Shown here: positions 11,311-23,803 of the stretch, one piece after another
How the letters are laid out: each line of letters opens with the position of its first letter
How positions within the stretch are numbered: position 1 is the stretch's first letter
Assembly: GCA_029531795.1 (NCBI GenBank)
Contig: JAPEIS010000005.1
Span: 124,001-188,000, forward strand
Direction of reading: 5' to 3'
Length of the DNA: 64,000 nucleotides
DNA from: Sclerotinia nivalis
Taxonomy: Eukaryota > Ascomycota > Leotiomycetes > Helotiales > Sclerotiniaceae
The notes under the pieces: model-generated
Database searches by the model: none
What the model was told of the DNA's origin: nothing
What the model saw: only the letters and a program-made list of their open reading frames with translations
Position numbers and translations under genes: made by a program

Positions 11311-14300
11311 ATGAAGTCTTCCGATCTCCTCCGACTACCTCTTTTTTTCACTTCATTAACATACCTCTTTCCTTTGACTGCAGCATTAGGCCAAGATCCA
11401 ACGATTACAACGACGAAGCCGACAAATAGTACTTATTCGCCCTTGCAGATTGCTGGCAAAGGACTCAATGCGCAGATATTGTTAAGTAAAGAGGAGTGGT
11501 GGGGTGTCTTGAGAGTAGCGGAGGATTTGGCTGGAGATTTGGGAAAGGTTGTAGGGGAGAATTTGACGTTGGCTTACTGGGACGGTAATGCTGGGCCAGA
11601 TGTTTCGAAGGTGGATCCTGGTGATGATAAAAATGGCCGACCAAAACTGCCTCATCAGGGAAGTGGGTGGAACAACGGTAATGGAGAAGGAGGAGTAGTG
11701 GGTGATATCGCGAATCCAGGTGGCGACACGGGACATAATGCGACAGTTGACAGTGGAACTGATGGCGCGGTCGAAGTACTTTATACTTATAGAGCACCGA
11801 CGAATAATATCAATGTAAGTTAATTTCAATATCCTCTTATGACAATTGACCAAGTCTGGTGGAAATGGATATTGCCATTCCACACTTCATTTGATCCAAA
11901 GATAAGGAATCTTACACAAACACAGTACACCGTTGGTCCAGAACAAAACTTTACCGGTCCTACTCTTCACCGATCCGACCCTTCATCCACGGTCCTGATT
12001 GTTGGAACTCTCACACAATCTCCACTCATTACCCATTTAATCTCGTCCGGTCTCTTAGATCCAAATCCGATTAGAGGAAAATGGGAAGCATTCATGTCGG
12101 TCATCATCCAAAATCCTCTACCTGGTATTGATAAAGCAATGGTGATCGTAGGGAGTGATCTCCGAGGTACCATATATGGACTTTATGATATTAGTGAACA
12201 AGCAGGTGTTAGTCCTTGGTGGTGGTGGGCCGATGTTCCGGTGAGAACACAAGATGGTGTTTGGGCATTAAGTCCAAATGCGACGCAGAAGCATGAACCA
12301 AGGCCACAGGGACGTTCAGAACCGACAGGTCCACCAGCGAGCAGAGGGATGCAGATTTTAAAGATTCAAGATACGCCGAGTGTGAGATATAGAGGGTTCT
12401 TTTTGAATGATGAACAACCTGCTTTGACGAATTGGATTAAGTGAGTTGTTGTATTCTCGTATTCCCTTCTCTTCCGTATTTTACAGAGGTTACCAAAGAG
12501 ACAAAGGTATGACTGCTAACAATCCTAGTGCGAATTATCCACAAGGAAAATATGGACCAGGATTCAATCATTATTTCCACTCTCGTGTCTTTGAACTTTT
12601 ACTGAGATTGAGAGCAAATTATTTCTGGCCCGCTCAGTGGAATAGTATGTTCAATGTGGACGATTATGCCAATCAACCATTGGCAGATGCTTATGGAATT
12701 GTGATGGGAACAAGTCACACAGGTTTGTTTCCTCCAAGTAATAGCCATATCATAGTACTAATCTGAAATAATTCCAGAACCAATGACACGTGCCACTAAA
12801 GAATGGTCTACTTTCGGAGAGCAATATGGCGGTAACGGGCAATGGGAATACGACACTAATAATGCATCCGTCGATCCATTCTTCAAATACGGCGCTCAGC
12901 GTGCCGTTCCCTACGTTGCAAATACTCTGTTCACGATGGCAATGCGTGGATCTGGTGATACTGCTCTTTCCTTGACTCAAGCCGAGGCTATTGCACTTCT
13001 AGGTGACGTAGTAACAAAACAAAGGAAAATATTTGGGGAAGTATTTGAAGCAAGGAATGTAACTGAGATTCCGCAAATGTGGTGTCTGTATAGTGAGGTT
13101 CAAGGGTATTATGAGGCGGGGATGAAGGTTCCAGATGATATTACATTGTTGTGGGCGGATGATAATTTTGGGAATGTGAGAAGGTTGCCATTAGCTAATG
13201 AGACGAGTAGGACTGGCGGTGCTGGTGAGTAAATTATTAGGTGTGTTTGGTTAAGACATGGTGAAGATACTGATATGTTGTTGAACAGGTGTTTATTATC
13301 ATGTGGATTATGTTGGGTCACCTCGAGACTATAAATGGATTAATACTATTCAGCTTGAGAAGACTGTCGAGCAGGTTAGTACCATTCAAATTCCTATCTT
13401 TAACTCTGGTTGTAGAAATCTAATGAAACCTATCCATAACAGATGCAACTTGCCTCCGCCCGTCAAGCAAACAGAATTTGGATGCTTAACGTTGGTGATC
13501 TTAAACCCCTTGAAATCCCTATAAATCACTCCATGGATCTCGCCTACAACACCCCTCAATGGGGCTATGATTCTGTTCCCAAATGGCTTGAATTGTGGGC
13601 TACGCGAGAGTTTGGTCCTGAATACGCTTCCAATATCTCGAGCATCATGGATACATATGGCATGTTGGCTGCAAGGCGAAAATACGAGAACATCGATATG
13701 ACAGTCTATTCAGTAATCAATTACAATGAAGCAGATGCCATTCTCGCGCAGTGGGAACAATTAGCTCAAGAAGCTCAAGCAATTTATGATAAATTGGGAG
13801 AAGATTGGAAACCAGCTTATTATGAGATGATCTTGCAACCAGTACTTGGAGGACAAGTTGTTAATCAAATACATATTGGTGCCGGAAAAAATGCGCATTA
13901 TACGGAGCAGAAGAGAAATGCTGCGAATGAGATTTTTCAGCAGGTATTGGATGCTTTTAAAATGGATCATAAATTGACGCAGAGATATCATAATTTGCTT
14001 GGTGGGAAGTGGAATCATTTCTTAGACCGTGAGTCACTCTTGATAAACTTCAGTAATGGCAACGTCACTCACAATCCACAGAAACTCATCTAGGATACGA
14101 TTACTGGCAACAACCAATGCGCAATGCCCTTCCTCCCATGTCATATGTTCAAGATCTAGAAACTTCTCTTGCAGGCAATCTAGGCGTCGGAATCGAAGGA
14201 TCAAATGCCACAGTATCCGGAGATGACAATTATCACACACTTTCCTCAGAAGTACTTACTCTACCTCCCATGGATCCATATGGACCACAAACACGTTATG

Positions 14301-15363
14301 TCGATATCTTTGCTCGCGGAGTCCTCGGCTGTAACTGGAATATTAATGCTTCTCAACCATATGTTCATTTATCCCAAACCTCGGGTGTAACCGGCGGATC
14401 AAACGGAACTGACACACGCATCTACGTATCCATCGACTGGCCATCCGCACCACCAGCTCCAAACAGCACAATCGTAACCCTCCTCATAACCTCCTCCTGC
14501 GAAGGTGGACAATGGGGAAACTACGGTCCACCATCCGTTCTCCTTCCCGTAAACAACACCCTCGTCCCCTCAAACTTCACCAACGGCTTCGTAGAATCCG
14601 ACCGTCACATCGCTATCGAAGCAGATCACACCTCATACTCCACATCCGTAAACGAGGTATCCTACATCACACTCCCCGGTCTCGGTCGAACCAACTGCGG
14701 CGTAACTCTTTCTCCTGTTCTAGCACCCACACAAAATACAACAACCGGTCCCGTTCTTCTCTACAATCTCTATACATTTACACCTACCCCCATCACAAAC
14801 ATCACACTGTTCATCTCCCCATCATTAAATCAAAATGGAAGGGAAAGAACTCTTAAATATGCAATCGCAATCGATGATGAAGTTCCGCAGATAAGACAAT
14901 TCGTACCCAGTAGTGTTAGTACGGCGATTTTCCCGACGGGATGGGCGGGAGCGGTCGTCGATGGTGTCTGGGGACAAAGTAGTGGGAATACGACGACGAC
15001 TAGTCATAAGGCTTTCAAGGTTGCGGGGGCGCATACTTTGAAGATTTGGGCGATTGAACCGGGGGTTGTTTTTCAGAAGAGTGAGTTTCTTTTTTGTTCA
15101 TTCTTTATTTTGGGGGGTGAAGGAAAGAGATTGCCATCGAACTTCTTGTTTTGTTTTGTTTTGTTTTGTTTTGGGGGTGGAAGGTAGAATTGCTTTTACT
15201 AACCTCTACTCAACTCATAGTAATAATCGACATGGGCGGCGTACGCCAAAGTTACCTTGGACCACCAGAAAGTTTTAGGATTGGAGGCAGTGAGGAAATT
15301 GGGAAGGCGAAGACGAATTTTGCTGGAGTGGATGTGAGGAGGTGGGCTAAGGGTGTTGTTTAG
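11311..15363 (+). CDS. Secreted glycoside hydrolase family 115 (xylan alpha-glucuronidase)
   Basis: GH115 enzymes release (4-O-methyl)glucuronic acid side chains from polymeric glucuronoxylan. Eight exons: 11311-11814, 11926-12440, 12529-12722, 12778-13224, 13289-13374, 13443-14028, 14082-15080, 15221-15363; all phases agree, giving 1157 aa. Residues 1-26 form a hydrophobic signal peptide. Family landmarks include DLRGTIYGLYDISEQAGVSP followed by a WWWWADVPV run, the RYRGFFLNDEQPALTNW segment, the ANYFWPAQWNSMFNVDD stretch, and HVDYVGSPRDYKWINT. The C-terminal 350 residues form the beta-rich module seen in the family. Many N-x-S/T sites fit secretion. The role would be plant cell-wall degradation; activity on xylan is inferred from family only. 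Confidence 0.9.
15146..15173. repeat. GTTTT microsatellite inside GH115 intron 7
   Basis: Five or so TTGTT/TTTTG units lie within the last intron of the GH115 gene (15081-15220). They do not touch the splice sites. Confidence 0.7.
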
Positions 15364-18300
15364 TGATGTTTCTGAAAATGAAGGGGTGAGATGGATGAGG
15401 GAAGGAGTGAGGAAATGAAATTGGAGATTTTTTGGCTTTTGTGCGGGTTTTTGGTGGCTAGCTCACGTATATATATGTATATAAATGATTGGAATGTTAG
15501 GTTATTTTAAGTTCTTTTGATCTGCTATTCCCTCATTTGATTCCGTCGATGCTTGGTATAGTGAAGACTCCTGTGATGTATCCCCTTGGCCCCTGAATAT
15601 CCATCAATAACGAAGAAGATGCCCTTCTCTCGACTGAAGTCGTTCTCTCGGACCTTACACCCACTCTTGATCAATACGATGCCTTCCTCGTAGCGCGTTA
15701 TACAGGGTTTCTGATGATATAACACAGATTTTCTTTCTTATTGCCAGTCTTTTAATCGTGTATGCTTCTAGTTCTTATTCTTTATAGCAACCAAAATCGA
15801 CTTAAACGCTCGATACCAATAAGAGGGCGAAAGCACACCATAAATCTCGAGTATGGAATACTTCAATTTTCAGATCGAAATCAAAAAGGTAAGGGACTTT
15901 GAATAACTACAATATAACTACAACGGGTGGATCGGGTTCAGAGGGCAATAATATGGAAGAGGAGTAAGGGGCAAGGCGAGGAGGAGAGCACTCTGAAATG
16001 CGAAGGTCGCATCTCTAGAGGAATTGAAGGTCTCTGGATAACAAAAATTGTAGTCTCCGGTGGCATCTCAGCGGCCACGACTGTTGCCAACAACTTTCTC
16101 TGAACCTTTTCGAGGACTGCGAGACGAGCTTTGTGTTATGGCTATGAGTGGATTATCTCTACTTGGTGCTGTATCGTTGGCTTTTGTGTTGGGGAGATTT
16201 TATAAGATTCATGGCCAAGGTGCGCGGAATCCGAATAGACGCAGGAATATGATTGAATGCAATTACTTTATTGATCTTCTAGAAAAAGGTGGGAAATCGA
16301 GCAAAACACGGGGAAAGGAGATCAAGCCCATATTTTTGACCTTAACTTACCACAATTACTAGTTGGGATCTTGGTTGCGTTCCTCACGAGCCATTTACTT
16401 TTAGAAGTATCTCCGTTGATGAATCTCCTCTGAATTCACTTTCCTCCTTTCACGCCCCGCGGCTAGTCTATGAGACACATGAATTATTGATATTACAAAA
16501 TTATTCACGATCGAGAAATCACAAACTCGTACACCATTTTGGGGATCGAGGAACCATGCCTCAGTCTGAGTGCGCACCTAAAATGACCATGTATAGAGCT
16601 GTTTAGCATCAAAAGCTATCTTTTTTACACTGCGTATAATTCACTTTCATCATCGTGTAAGATATGATGCACCAACGCAGATAGGCAATAGCGACGCGAT
16701 GAGACGAATGGAGAAGCTAAAAGCGTCGACGCAATACTACGATTCTTGGACTTTGAGACCGGATCAGAGGTTTAAGATTGTGGAAAGTTTCTTATTGACG
16801 AAAAGAAGAGACTACCTGCTGTGATTCTAAAAGGTGGCGAACGACAGCTTCGACACGTTCCATCTGCGAGATTGTCTAAATATCATCGTTTTGATCTTGA
16901 TAGAGATGAGTATTTGGGCACAGTTTATAACCTTAATATCATACTGCGATATTTTGTCGGATGTAAAGCTCATCGCTGTAAATTTCTATACGTGACTCTA
17001 CTTCAGGTTTTTCCTTTAGTGTGTTGATTGTGAGAGTAACTTGGAGAAGTAAGTATTGGCACAAATTCTACCAATGCTTTAGATATTGAGGCAGATATTC
17101 ATGAGTATCTTGGGTGGACAATACGGGCTGAGGAACTTGTAGATGAATCCACAATGGATGCTAGGAGTTGGAGTAGCTACTGGTGTCAAAGTGCTGGATT
17201 TTTACAATAAAAATCGGAGAGGTACAGATGGTCCAGTTACAATGTAAGGTGATCAATGCCGTAGTTGTTTATACCTCTCTAGATTATTGTTGCAGAAATT
17301 CGGAACCGCACATTGTTGCCTGTCTGGTGGTTTTCAAGAATCGCATTTTCGATTAAGTCTTTTAATGAGCATATTCAGTGAGAGTGAATGATTTCGTAAC
17401 ATATAACTTTTTTTTATAGTATCTAATGATCATTTTTTTATAACTTGATAATTTGTTTTACAATATTATAGAGGACGGAATTGTACGATTTTACCTCGAG
17501 GCTATGATTCCATGTTCGAAATGAGTTCTGTTGGTTTCATACTCTTGGGATTTCAATGACAGTCATTCATGGTGTATTATCAAGTCAGGTATGTGCATCT
17601 GTGCAGCTTCTGCGTTATCACTCATTAACTTTCGATGGACTTTCGATTTATACCTTTCTGCCGGAAGTGGGTATTAGGACGAAATGATCGCCACAAAACT
17701 TCGAGGGCGATGGTCTTTCCCGAATCATCTTGTCGGTTTTCAGTGAAAGCAAATACACGAATCAAGTTATTAATAGTATTGTTATAATGGTGTTAGTTTG
17801 TGTTAATTAATTTGTCGCGTGTTTACAGCCTGCCGCAAATACTTGGTCATCCGATCTACCATCAACAACAAAACGATATACTGGGTAAATACTTCTTTTC
17901 GACAATGCTTCAATATCGAATATACATTTTCCATCCGTTAATTTATAGTTGATGGTAACGAGCGTATGGTATCTCAATGCTGCGATGGACAAGAGTCACA
18001 CAAACACAAATTCTAGTACTTGGGGAATTGTGGGTCTAGCTGTCTTTCTCGCTTCGATAAAAGGAGGTTTAGCACTGCTATACGCGGAGCATAGTTATTA
18101 TCGTGAGATTTAGGGACACTGCAAGTGGATTTGAGATAAACTTACCGGATTCCTCTTAAGGTGATTATTGCGGTATGTCAGGGTTTGGGCTGTGTGGATT
18201 TTGGAAATGAATATGCCGTATTTATTGGTGAGGAACTTTTAAGGAGACTTGCTTCTTTGATTAATTCTGTAGTGGGTTCAACATTCGGATAGTCGCCAGA

Positions 18301-18688
18301 AAGGAAGTAAGTAAGATTGTAAGGTCCTGTGTTTTATGGCAGTTGGTGTGAGGTAGTTGGAATGTAAATACAGATTTTTCCTCAGTGGGGATCGATATCA
18401 CTACGCATTCATCACCAGTATGTCGGTTTGACTACAACCAATATCATCCCCTTCAAAATAAACCAAATTCAAAGTACTGGCCCATTCAACTCGCCGTGCT
18501 TTTTGCACCTATCCCTGCTGCAGCTGCTACATCCATCAACGAATGGCCTACGACCTCAAAACCCTCACTCGCCAAACCATCCATAACTCCCACCACAAAT
18601 ACCATTAATATTCCCGATAGCTATATCGTCATCCCTAACAACATCAGCACCACAACCAAAATTGCCACCTCCATAATTTTCCCATTTC
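15364..18688. other. Gene-poor region with decayed coding remnants
   Basis: No intact gene is recognisable. Several short frames on the plus strand look protein-like but are not joinable: 16060-16362 with a hydrophobic segment (AMSGLSLLGAVSLAFVLG); about 16667-16826 reading MRRMEKLKASTQYYDSW and continuing to DQRFKIVESFLLTKRRDYL; 16821-16950 reading RHVPSARLSKYHRFDLDRD. They may be pieces of one or more dead genes of unknown family. A plus frame at 18385-18717 is Thr/Pro/Ile-rich and runs into the LTR that starts at 18694. Confidence 0.4.
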
Positions 18689-18693
18689 CCTCC
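18689..18693. repeat. Target-site duplication CCTCC (left)
   Basis: Five bases directly repeated at 19224-19228, flanking the 530-bp LTR. Confidence 0.85.
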
Positions 18694-19223
18694 TCTCGTA
18701 GGAGGTTGATCGGATAATAATAAATAATATAATAATAATACTATAATATTATTTATTATAATAGTGGAAGACTTAGTCGTATTTAGCTTAGGAGTGATCG
18801 AATATATGTACAATAGAATATTGAAGTCAGAATTATATATATATTGAATATTGAATTTTTTATCTGCTTATTTTTTCGAAGAATTCTTTGAAGAAGATCT
18901 TCGTATTTATAGATTTTAATGAGATTCTACACTATTCTATGATTATAAATAAGATCGATTTAAATCGAATCTTATAGAATCATTTTATATAATAAAAGGA
19001 AATAATAACCAATAGTATTCAATCTGAGAATAAGAAAATTCTATATGCTTCCATTTCATTCTATTCCATTATAAATCATTCTGATATGATATATGATCGA
19101 AATTTTATATAATAATAAAATTTAATAATATGAAATCATATTATTAATATATCACGTGATCATATAACTATTGGTTCGGTAAATATTATTAAGTGTTTTA
19201 ATAACTTATTAGGAATTCTCACA
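18694..19223 (-). mobile_element. Solo LTR, 530 bp, copy 1
   Basis: A 530-bp AT-rich block reading, on the minus strand, TGTGAGAATTCC at one end and CTCCTACGAGA at the other. Its reverse complement occurs at 58306-58835 with the same length and ends, and I found no difference in the stretches compared. It is flanked by a perfect 5-bp duplication (CCTCC), as left by an integrase. There is no internal coding region, so it is best read as a solo LTR left by LTR-LTR recombination. The right end is GA rather than CA. The parent element is not in this window. Confidence 0.85.
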
Positions 19224-19228
19224 CCTCC
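19224..19228. repeat. Target-site duplication CCTCC (right)
   Basis: Matches 18689-18693 across the solo LTR. Confidence 0.85.
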
Positions 19229-20563
19229 TTTCCACAACACCAACACCAATATCACATCCCTAATTTTCGGCCTAGGATATGCTATGCAATTCCTCGAACA
19301 TGTCCAACTCTCTACCACTAGCCATCTCTCATCTGCGATATATTACTAATATCTTAATATATCTTACGTTGATTTCAATAGCTTCTTTATTATATCTACT
19401 CTTTATGCAACGCAAAACTATCTAGCTACTAACTCCTCATGATCATCACGAGGCTAAATTGAATGGGAATTGTATGTATGTTTTTTTCTTCTTTATGCCG
19501 TGACTGTGGGTAGATAAATATATGGTGTTGCTTAAGTATTTAGATTGTTGGCCGTGAAATTATTAGGGAGAGGTTGGGGTGGAAATAAAGGGATTATAGA
19601 GGGGTGTTCAATGGATGAAGAAAGTGCACTGAGGGAATGGAACTCGGTCATTAGTATGAGTCTTAGAGGTAGATATCCCCCGGCTACGAATTCTACAGTG
19701 TAAAGTGCTACTGACAAGGAAATTATGATGGTTGTGGAGGGGGAATGATAGTAGGAATACGAGGAATGATTTGTCGGTGAGCGGACGGGAGGCTATGCTT
19801 CTGGAGCGACTGATTGTGTAAGTTTTTATTTTGATTGACTTGTTTTATTTTCTGTTATTGATATGAGGGAAATCCGGAAAATTGGACCTAGGAGAAATTA
19901 CCAAGCTATCTGTTATAATCAATAAATGGGAGTCTCTTACTCCAGGAATGAATTTGGTATCATACCGGATTGATTCTCGTGGTGATGCAGTTATTGGGAG
20001 TGATATCAGGAATGCTACACAGTCGTTCACATATATCTATCTGGATTCTGGCTCCTCAGAATAGACATCAAATGATTTATGCCCTTTTCAACAAATTCAC
20101 GGTTGAACAACTTATCTTCTGGAAGTTATATGGACGTTTTGTGGGTATGCAGTAGTGGGTGATATGTACTTGATGGTTACACAGCATTGCAATCTCTAAC
20201 ATGTGACCAACATCTAGTCGTCACTACGCTGATATCTAAGAAATAAATCATTTTGTATTTATATTATAGTCGTCGTTTAAAAGTTGAAGCTAGTCCCCAC
20301 TAAAAGCTTATTCTCAGCTATTCTCAGCCTTAAAAAGATAGGAATGCGGGGTCGATCACCGTTCGAGTCACACATGACGACACCGACACCTTCCATAATA
20401 GAAATATATATATTATGAAGAAAACATCGAACTACACAAAAAATCTATTGTTCTCCAAACATCCAATCCTCACTTCACTTCACCTCACTTCACCTCGAAC
20501 AGAATTCTCATTCAACTCGAGTTTCTATACAATCATAACAATCACACAAAGAAACCCAACAAT
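19229..20563. other. Intergenic region, no supported gene
   Basis: AT-rich DNA with only short frames. The last 120 bases before the NADAR gene are rich in CTTCAC/TCACCT pyrimidine repeats, typical of a fungal 5' leader. A sequence near 20355-20370 (CCGTTCGAGTCA) recalls a tRNA T-arm but no cloverleaf can be drawn around it. Confidence 0.45.
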
Positions 20564-21154
20564 ATGAGTAACGACGGACCAATATTCTTTTGGCACCCAG
20601 ATGATGCCGATTATCCATGGTTATCTCAACATTACATATGTGAATTCACCGATGAAAATGGTCAAAAATTCACAAGTACAGAGCAGTTTGTTTCTCCTCT
20701 CGTTCCCAAGTGACCCTCACTCATAACTTCATCCAGATATATGATGTACCACAAAGCCCTCCATTTCAACGACATCCCGACCTCCCACGAAATCCTCAAC
20801 TCTACCAACCCCAATAAAATCAAATCTCTCGGACGCCAAGTCAAAAACTTCGACAGTAAGGAATGGAATAAAGTTAAATTCCAGATCGTCACTCAAGGGA
20901 ATGTATTAAAGTTTTCGAGAGGCGGAAAAGAGTTGAGAGAACAGCTTGAGAAGACGGGGGATAGGGAATTGGTAGAAGCAAGTCCGTATGATAAGATTTG
21001 GGGAATTGGTGTGAAAGGTGGTGTTAAGGAATGTCAGAGACAGGAAAGGGATGGGACGTTGGAGGGGAAGAGAAAGGAGTGGGGGAAGAATTTATTGGGG
21101 TTGGCGATTGTGGAGGCGAGAAGGTTGATTAGGGAGAGTGAGAAGGAGGAGTGA
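20564..21154 (+). CDS. NADAR/YbiA-domain protein (DUF1768)
   Basis: NADAR-superfamily proteins include YbiA, an N-glycosidase acting on early riboflavin-pathway intermediates, and relatives tied to ADP-ribose metabolism. Two exons, 20564-20685 and 20737-21154, give 179 aa, so the protein is the single domain. The joined sequence carries the family pattern: an N-terminal strand (IFFWHPDDADYPWLSQHY), the TSTEQYMMYHKAL motif formed exactly across the splice junction, then LGRQVKNFDSKEWNKVKF, LVEASPYDKIWGIG, and a C-terminal KNLLGLAIVEARRLI helix. The ATG at 20564 is preceded by a CT/CA-rich leader. Substrate in fungi is not known to me. Confidence 0.88.
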
Positions 21155-21585
21155 TATTCGCTTTAATGGGATCATTTGAATGTCAGTTTGGTTGAGAGAG
21201 CGTGTAAGTCTTTTTCTTGAAGACTTGATAGAGCTTCTTGATGTCTTGATATGATACTGACAATCAATAGTTTTAAGATACCACATTTGGCTTTGCAGTA
21301 GGGAGAATTCTATTCTCGTAGTAACGTAGTAATTCTAAGAATTTCTCATCTCAAACTTCACTTTCATTATGCATCATGATTCATTTGATACCGTCCAAAG
21401 TCATCTAAGGCCACAAGGCTAAGACTCGAAACTGCACCTGTATTCTATCTCGATTCTTTAAAAGTCAACCGTTCCCATCTTGTCGCGCTTCTCCTTCTCC
21501 TCCTCCTCCTCCTCCTCCTCAACAACAACAAAAACAAAAACAAAAACAATCCACAAAACAATCAACGCCAAAAAAAATAAAAAAA
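21155..21585. other. Intergenic region and leader of the RRM gene
   Basis: No gene is seen. The 3' half becomes pyrimidine- then A-rich, ending in AAAAAATGG at the RRM start, a good fungal initiation context. Confidence 0.5.
21491..21520. repeat. TCC microsatellite in the 5' leader of the RRM gene
   Basis: About ten TCC units lie 65-95 bp before the RRM start codon. CT-rich tracts near transcription starts are common in ascomycetes. Confidence 0.75.
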
Positions 21586-23262
21586 ATGGCAACCCACGAT
21601 TTACTAACCAATCCCCTCGCCGTTCGCAATCCAAATCCTCTCAATCTAATTCCCTATTCCGTCGCTACAGGCATCTACTCCCCCGAAGGAAAAGACGTAT
21701 ACATAACCTACGCCAACATCCACCCAAGCACCCACGTCCCAGGAATCCCCTCCCCATACAGCCAAGAACAACTCGAGCGACGCGCCCTCTACATCAGCGG
21801 CTTTCCCGCCGAATGGCAAACGCCCGCCTTCCGCCGCATCTTCCAAATCTACGGAACCGTCGAAAAATGTCCCGTCATCTTCGATCTGGCTTCCCAGTCC
21901 ACCTTTCGCTTTGTGGTTATGGAGACGCGGGAGGAGTGTCTTAGGGCGAGGGATTCGGTGCATGGGTTTGTGTTGGAGCGGCATACGATTTTTACGGCCG
22001 AGGCGTTGCCTTCGAGCTCGTTGCTACGTCTTTATTCTTTGGGTTTGAATACGTTGGTATTGAATACGCCGAATTCGCAAATTGAAGATGAAGAAGATGA
22101 TGAAGATGATGTTGAAGTAGGCGATTTGGATATCAAACAAGAGAACGGCGCAATCAACAAACCATATATATATGGTAGTGGAACACTCGATCAAACTCAA
22201 ATCACGCACCGTCATCCATCTCCCCCTCAAATCAAACTACCCACCGTCTCCGTACACGAAGCCGACACCGAAAATGAATCTCAACCTCCAACCCGCAAAC
22301 ACAGACCCACACCCCTAAACCTCACAGGTCTAACCAACAAAACCAGTCGACGCACCTCCCCCCTCCTACCCCCTCAATCTCCCTTCCCAACCCAAACAAA
22401 TTTCCCCTCTATCCCCGAAACCGAAGATGACCCCCATTCCCTCACCACCACCACAACCCCCACCCCCACCCAACCCATCTTCCAAACCCAAGCCAACACC
22501 TGGGCCGCAATCGTCAGCTCCGCCTCCCCCTCCCACCGCAACGTCGATCTGCACCCCTCAACCCCGCGCTCCGGCCGCCGCCTCACCAGCATCGGACGAA
22601 TCCCCACCCTCCCCAGCATAAAACCCATCCACGAACCGCTATCCCACCAAGCACGCGTAGTACTCATCCTCAACATACCCGGCACAATAACCCTATCCGA
22701 CATCAGCAACGCCGTGCGCGAGGGACCCGTAGTCTGTATCCGATTCGGCATCGATTCGGACACCTCGCGACGATTTTCCGGCATCGTATTCCAGCACGCG
22801 CAGGATGCGCAGATGTTTTACAATGTATTGCGCGCGGAGCGCGACGAGAATATGCCGAGTCGTTTTCGCTTTTTGGCCGATGCGGTACGAGGTGATCCGT
22901 TCCCGATCAATGAGGATATTCTCGCTATGGGCGCACCGACTTACGCATCGCGTCGCTTGACAATTGTGAAAAAAGCATTCTTTTTTGCATTTACGGGGAG
23001 AAATCTTCAAACGCTCTGTGAGAAGGAGGTCGGGAGGGAAAATGTGCAGTTGGTTTTTGTGTATAATGGGGGAAACGCGACGGTTGTTTTTGCGGAGGTG
23101 AGGGCGGCGATTAAGATGAAGGCTAGGCTTGAGAGGTTGAGGGAGGGCGCGGGGAATGGGACCAGCTCGATTTATGAGGGGTTGCAGGTTACGTTTTCGA
23201 AGGATCCGTGTGAGTTGGAGGGGGGACTGAATTTGCAGGCTGCGGATGGGTATCATGCTTAG
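21586..23262 (+). CDS. RRM-domain RNA-binding protein of unknown role
   Basis: Single exon, 558 aa. Residues about 66-142 form an RNA recognition motif (RALYISGFPAEWQTPAFRRI with an RNP2-like start, then FRFVVMETREE in the RNP1 position). Residues about 170-185 are acidic (EDEEDDEDDVEVGD), residues 200-330 are Pro/Thr-rich and probably disordered, and two more RRM-like folds follow (ARVVLILNIPGTITLSDIS near 353; a YASRRLTIVKKAFFFAF stretch near 455). The domain string resembles Mei2- or splicing-type fungal RRM proteins but I cannot assign a name. GC content is visibly higher in the middle than in flanking DNA. The minus-strand frames inside it are shadows. Confidence 0.8.
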   Translation: MATHDLLTNPLAVRNPNPLNLIPYSVATGIYSPEGKDVYITYANIHPSTHVPGIPSPYSQEQLERRALYISGFPAEWQTPAFRRIFQIYGTVEKCPVIFDLASQSTFRFVVMETREECLRARDSVHGFVLERHTIFTAEALPSSSLLRLYSLGLNTLVLNTPNSQIEDEEDDEDDVEVGDLDIKQENGAINKPYIYGSGTLDQTQITHRHPSPPQIKLPTVSVHEADTENESQPPTRKHRPTPLNLTGLTNKTSRRTSPLLPPQSPFPTQTNFPSIPETEDDPHSLTTTTTPTPTQPIFQTQANTWAAIVSSASPSHRNVDLHPSTPRSGRRLTSIGRIPTLPSIKPIHEPLSHQARVVLILNIPGTITLSDISNAVREGPVVCIRFGIDSDTSRRFSGIVFQHAQDAQMFYNVLRAERDENMPSRFRFLADAVRGDPFPINEDILAMGAPTYASRRLTIVKKAFFFAFTGRNLQTLCEKEVGRENVQLVFVYNGGNATVVFAEVRAAIKMKARLERLREGAGNGTSSIYEGLQVTFSKDPCELEGGLNLQAADGYHA

Positions 23263-23803
23263 AGTGTGGGTAGATGATGAGAGGAGAGGTCTTTGGAGAT
23301 GAAGTGGTGGTTTGGGCAAAAAGACTTTCAATTCGAAAGTTTGCTTGCTGAGTGGCTGTTTTCTTTAAGCTCGTTGCTTGACTTCTAGTTGGATCTTCTC
23401 ACCTGCTCATGGTCCTTGGATCTATCAAATTCGATGATCTCATTGTTTCTCAAAGAGGGAGTATTCGATTATCGCGATGTATTCGAGTCGCCTAAGCGTT
23501 CTCTTTCTTTGTATTTTGTATTTTGCGACCGTACTATGGATATAGATCTTTCGATACAAAGATCTCGAGCATCATGGTGGACATCTCATTCTGCATCTGT
23601 CTAACCAATACTCCAACCACTTCCCAGGCATTAAGACCTGCTATAATTACCGCGGATCACCTTCCGTGGCACCCTTAATTAGTTTTCTTTACCAATGAAA
23701 GATTATTCAACTCCTAACCGAACGTCTATTGCCTATCCATGCAATATCCAAATCCAAAAGTACAAGAGTACAAATGATTATACAAAATCCCTCCCGTGAT
23801 ATT
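23263..23803. other. Intergenic region between convergent RRM and GT32 genes
   Basis: Short 3' untranslated DNA of two converging genes; no feature is recognised. Confidence 0.5.

Noticed and set aside
18694..19223. Reading the 530-bp element as a MITE
   Set aside because: The ends TGTGAG and ACGAGA are not inverted repeats of each other; the 5-bp duplication and TG start fit an LTR better.
20340..20375. Possible tRNA T-arm (GTTCGAGTC)
   Set aside because: No matching acceptor, D or anticodon stems can be drawn around it.
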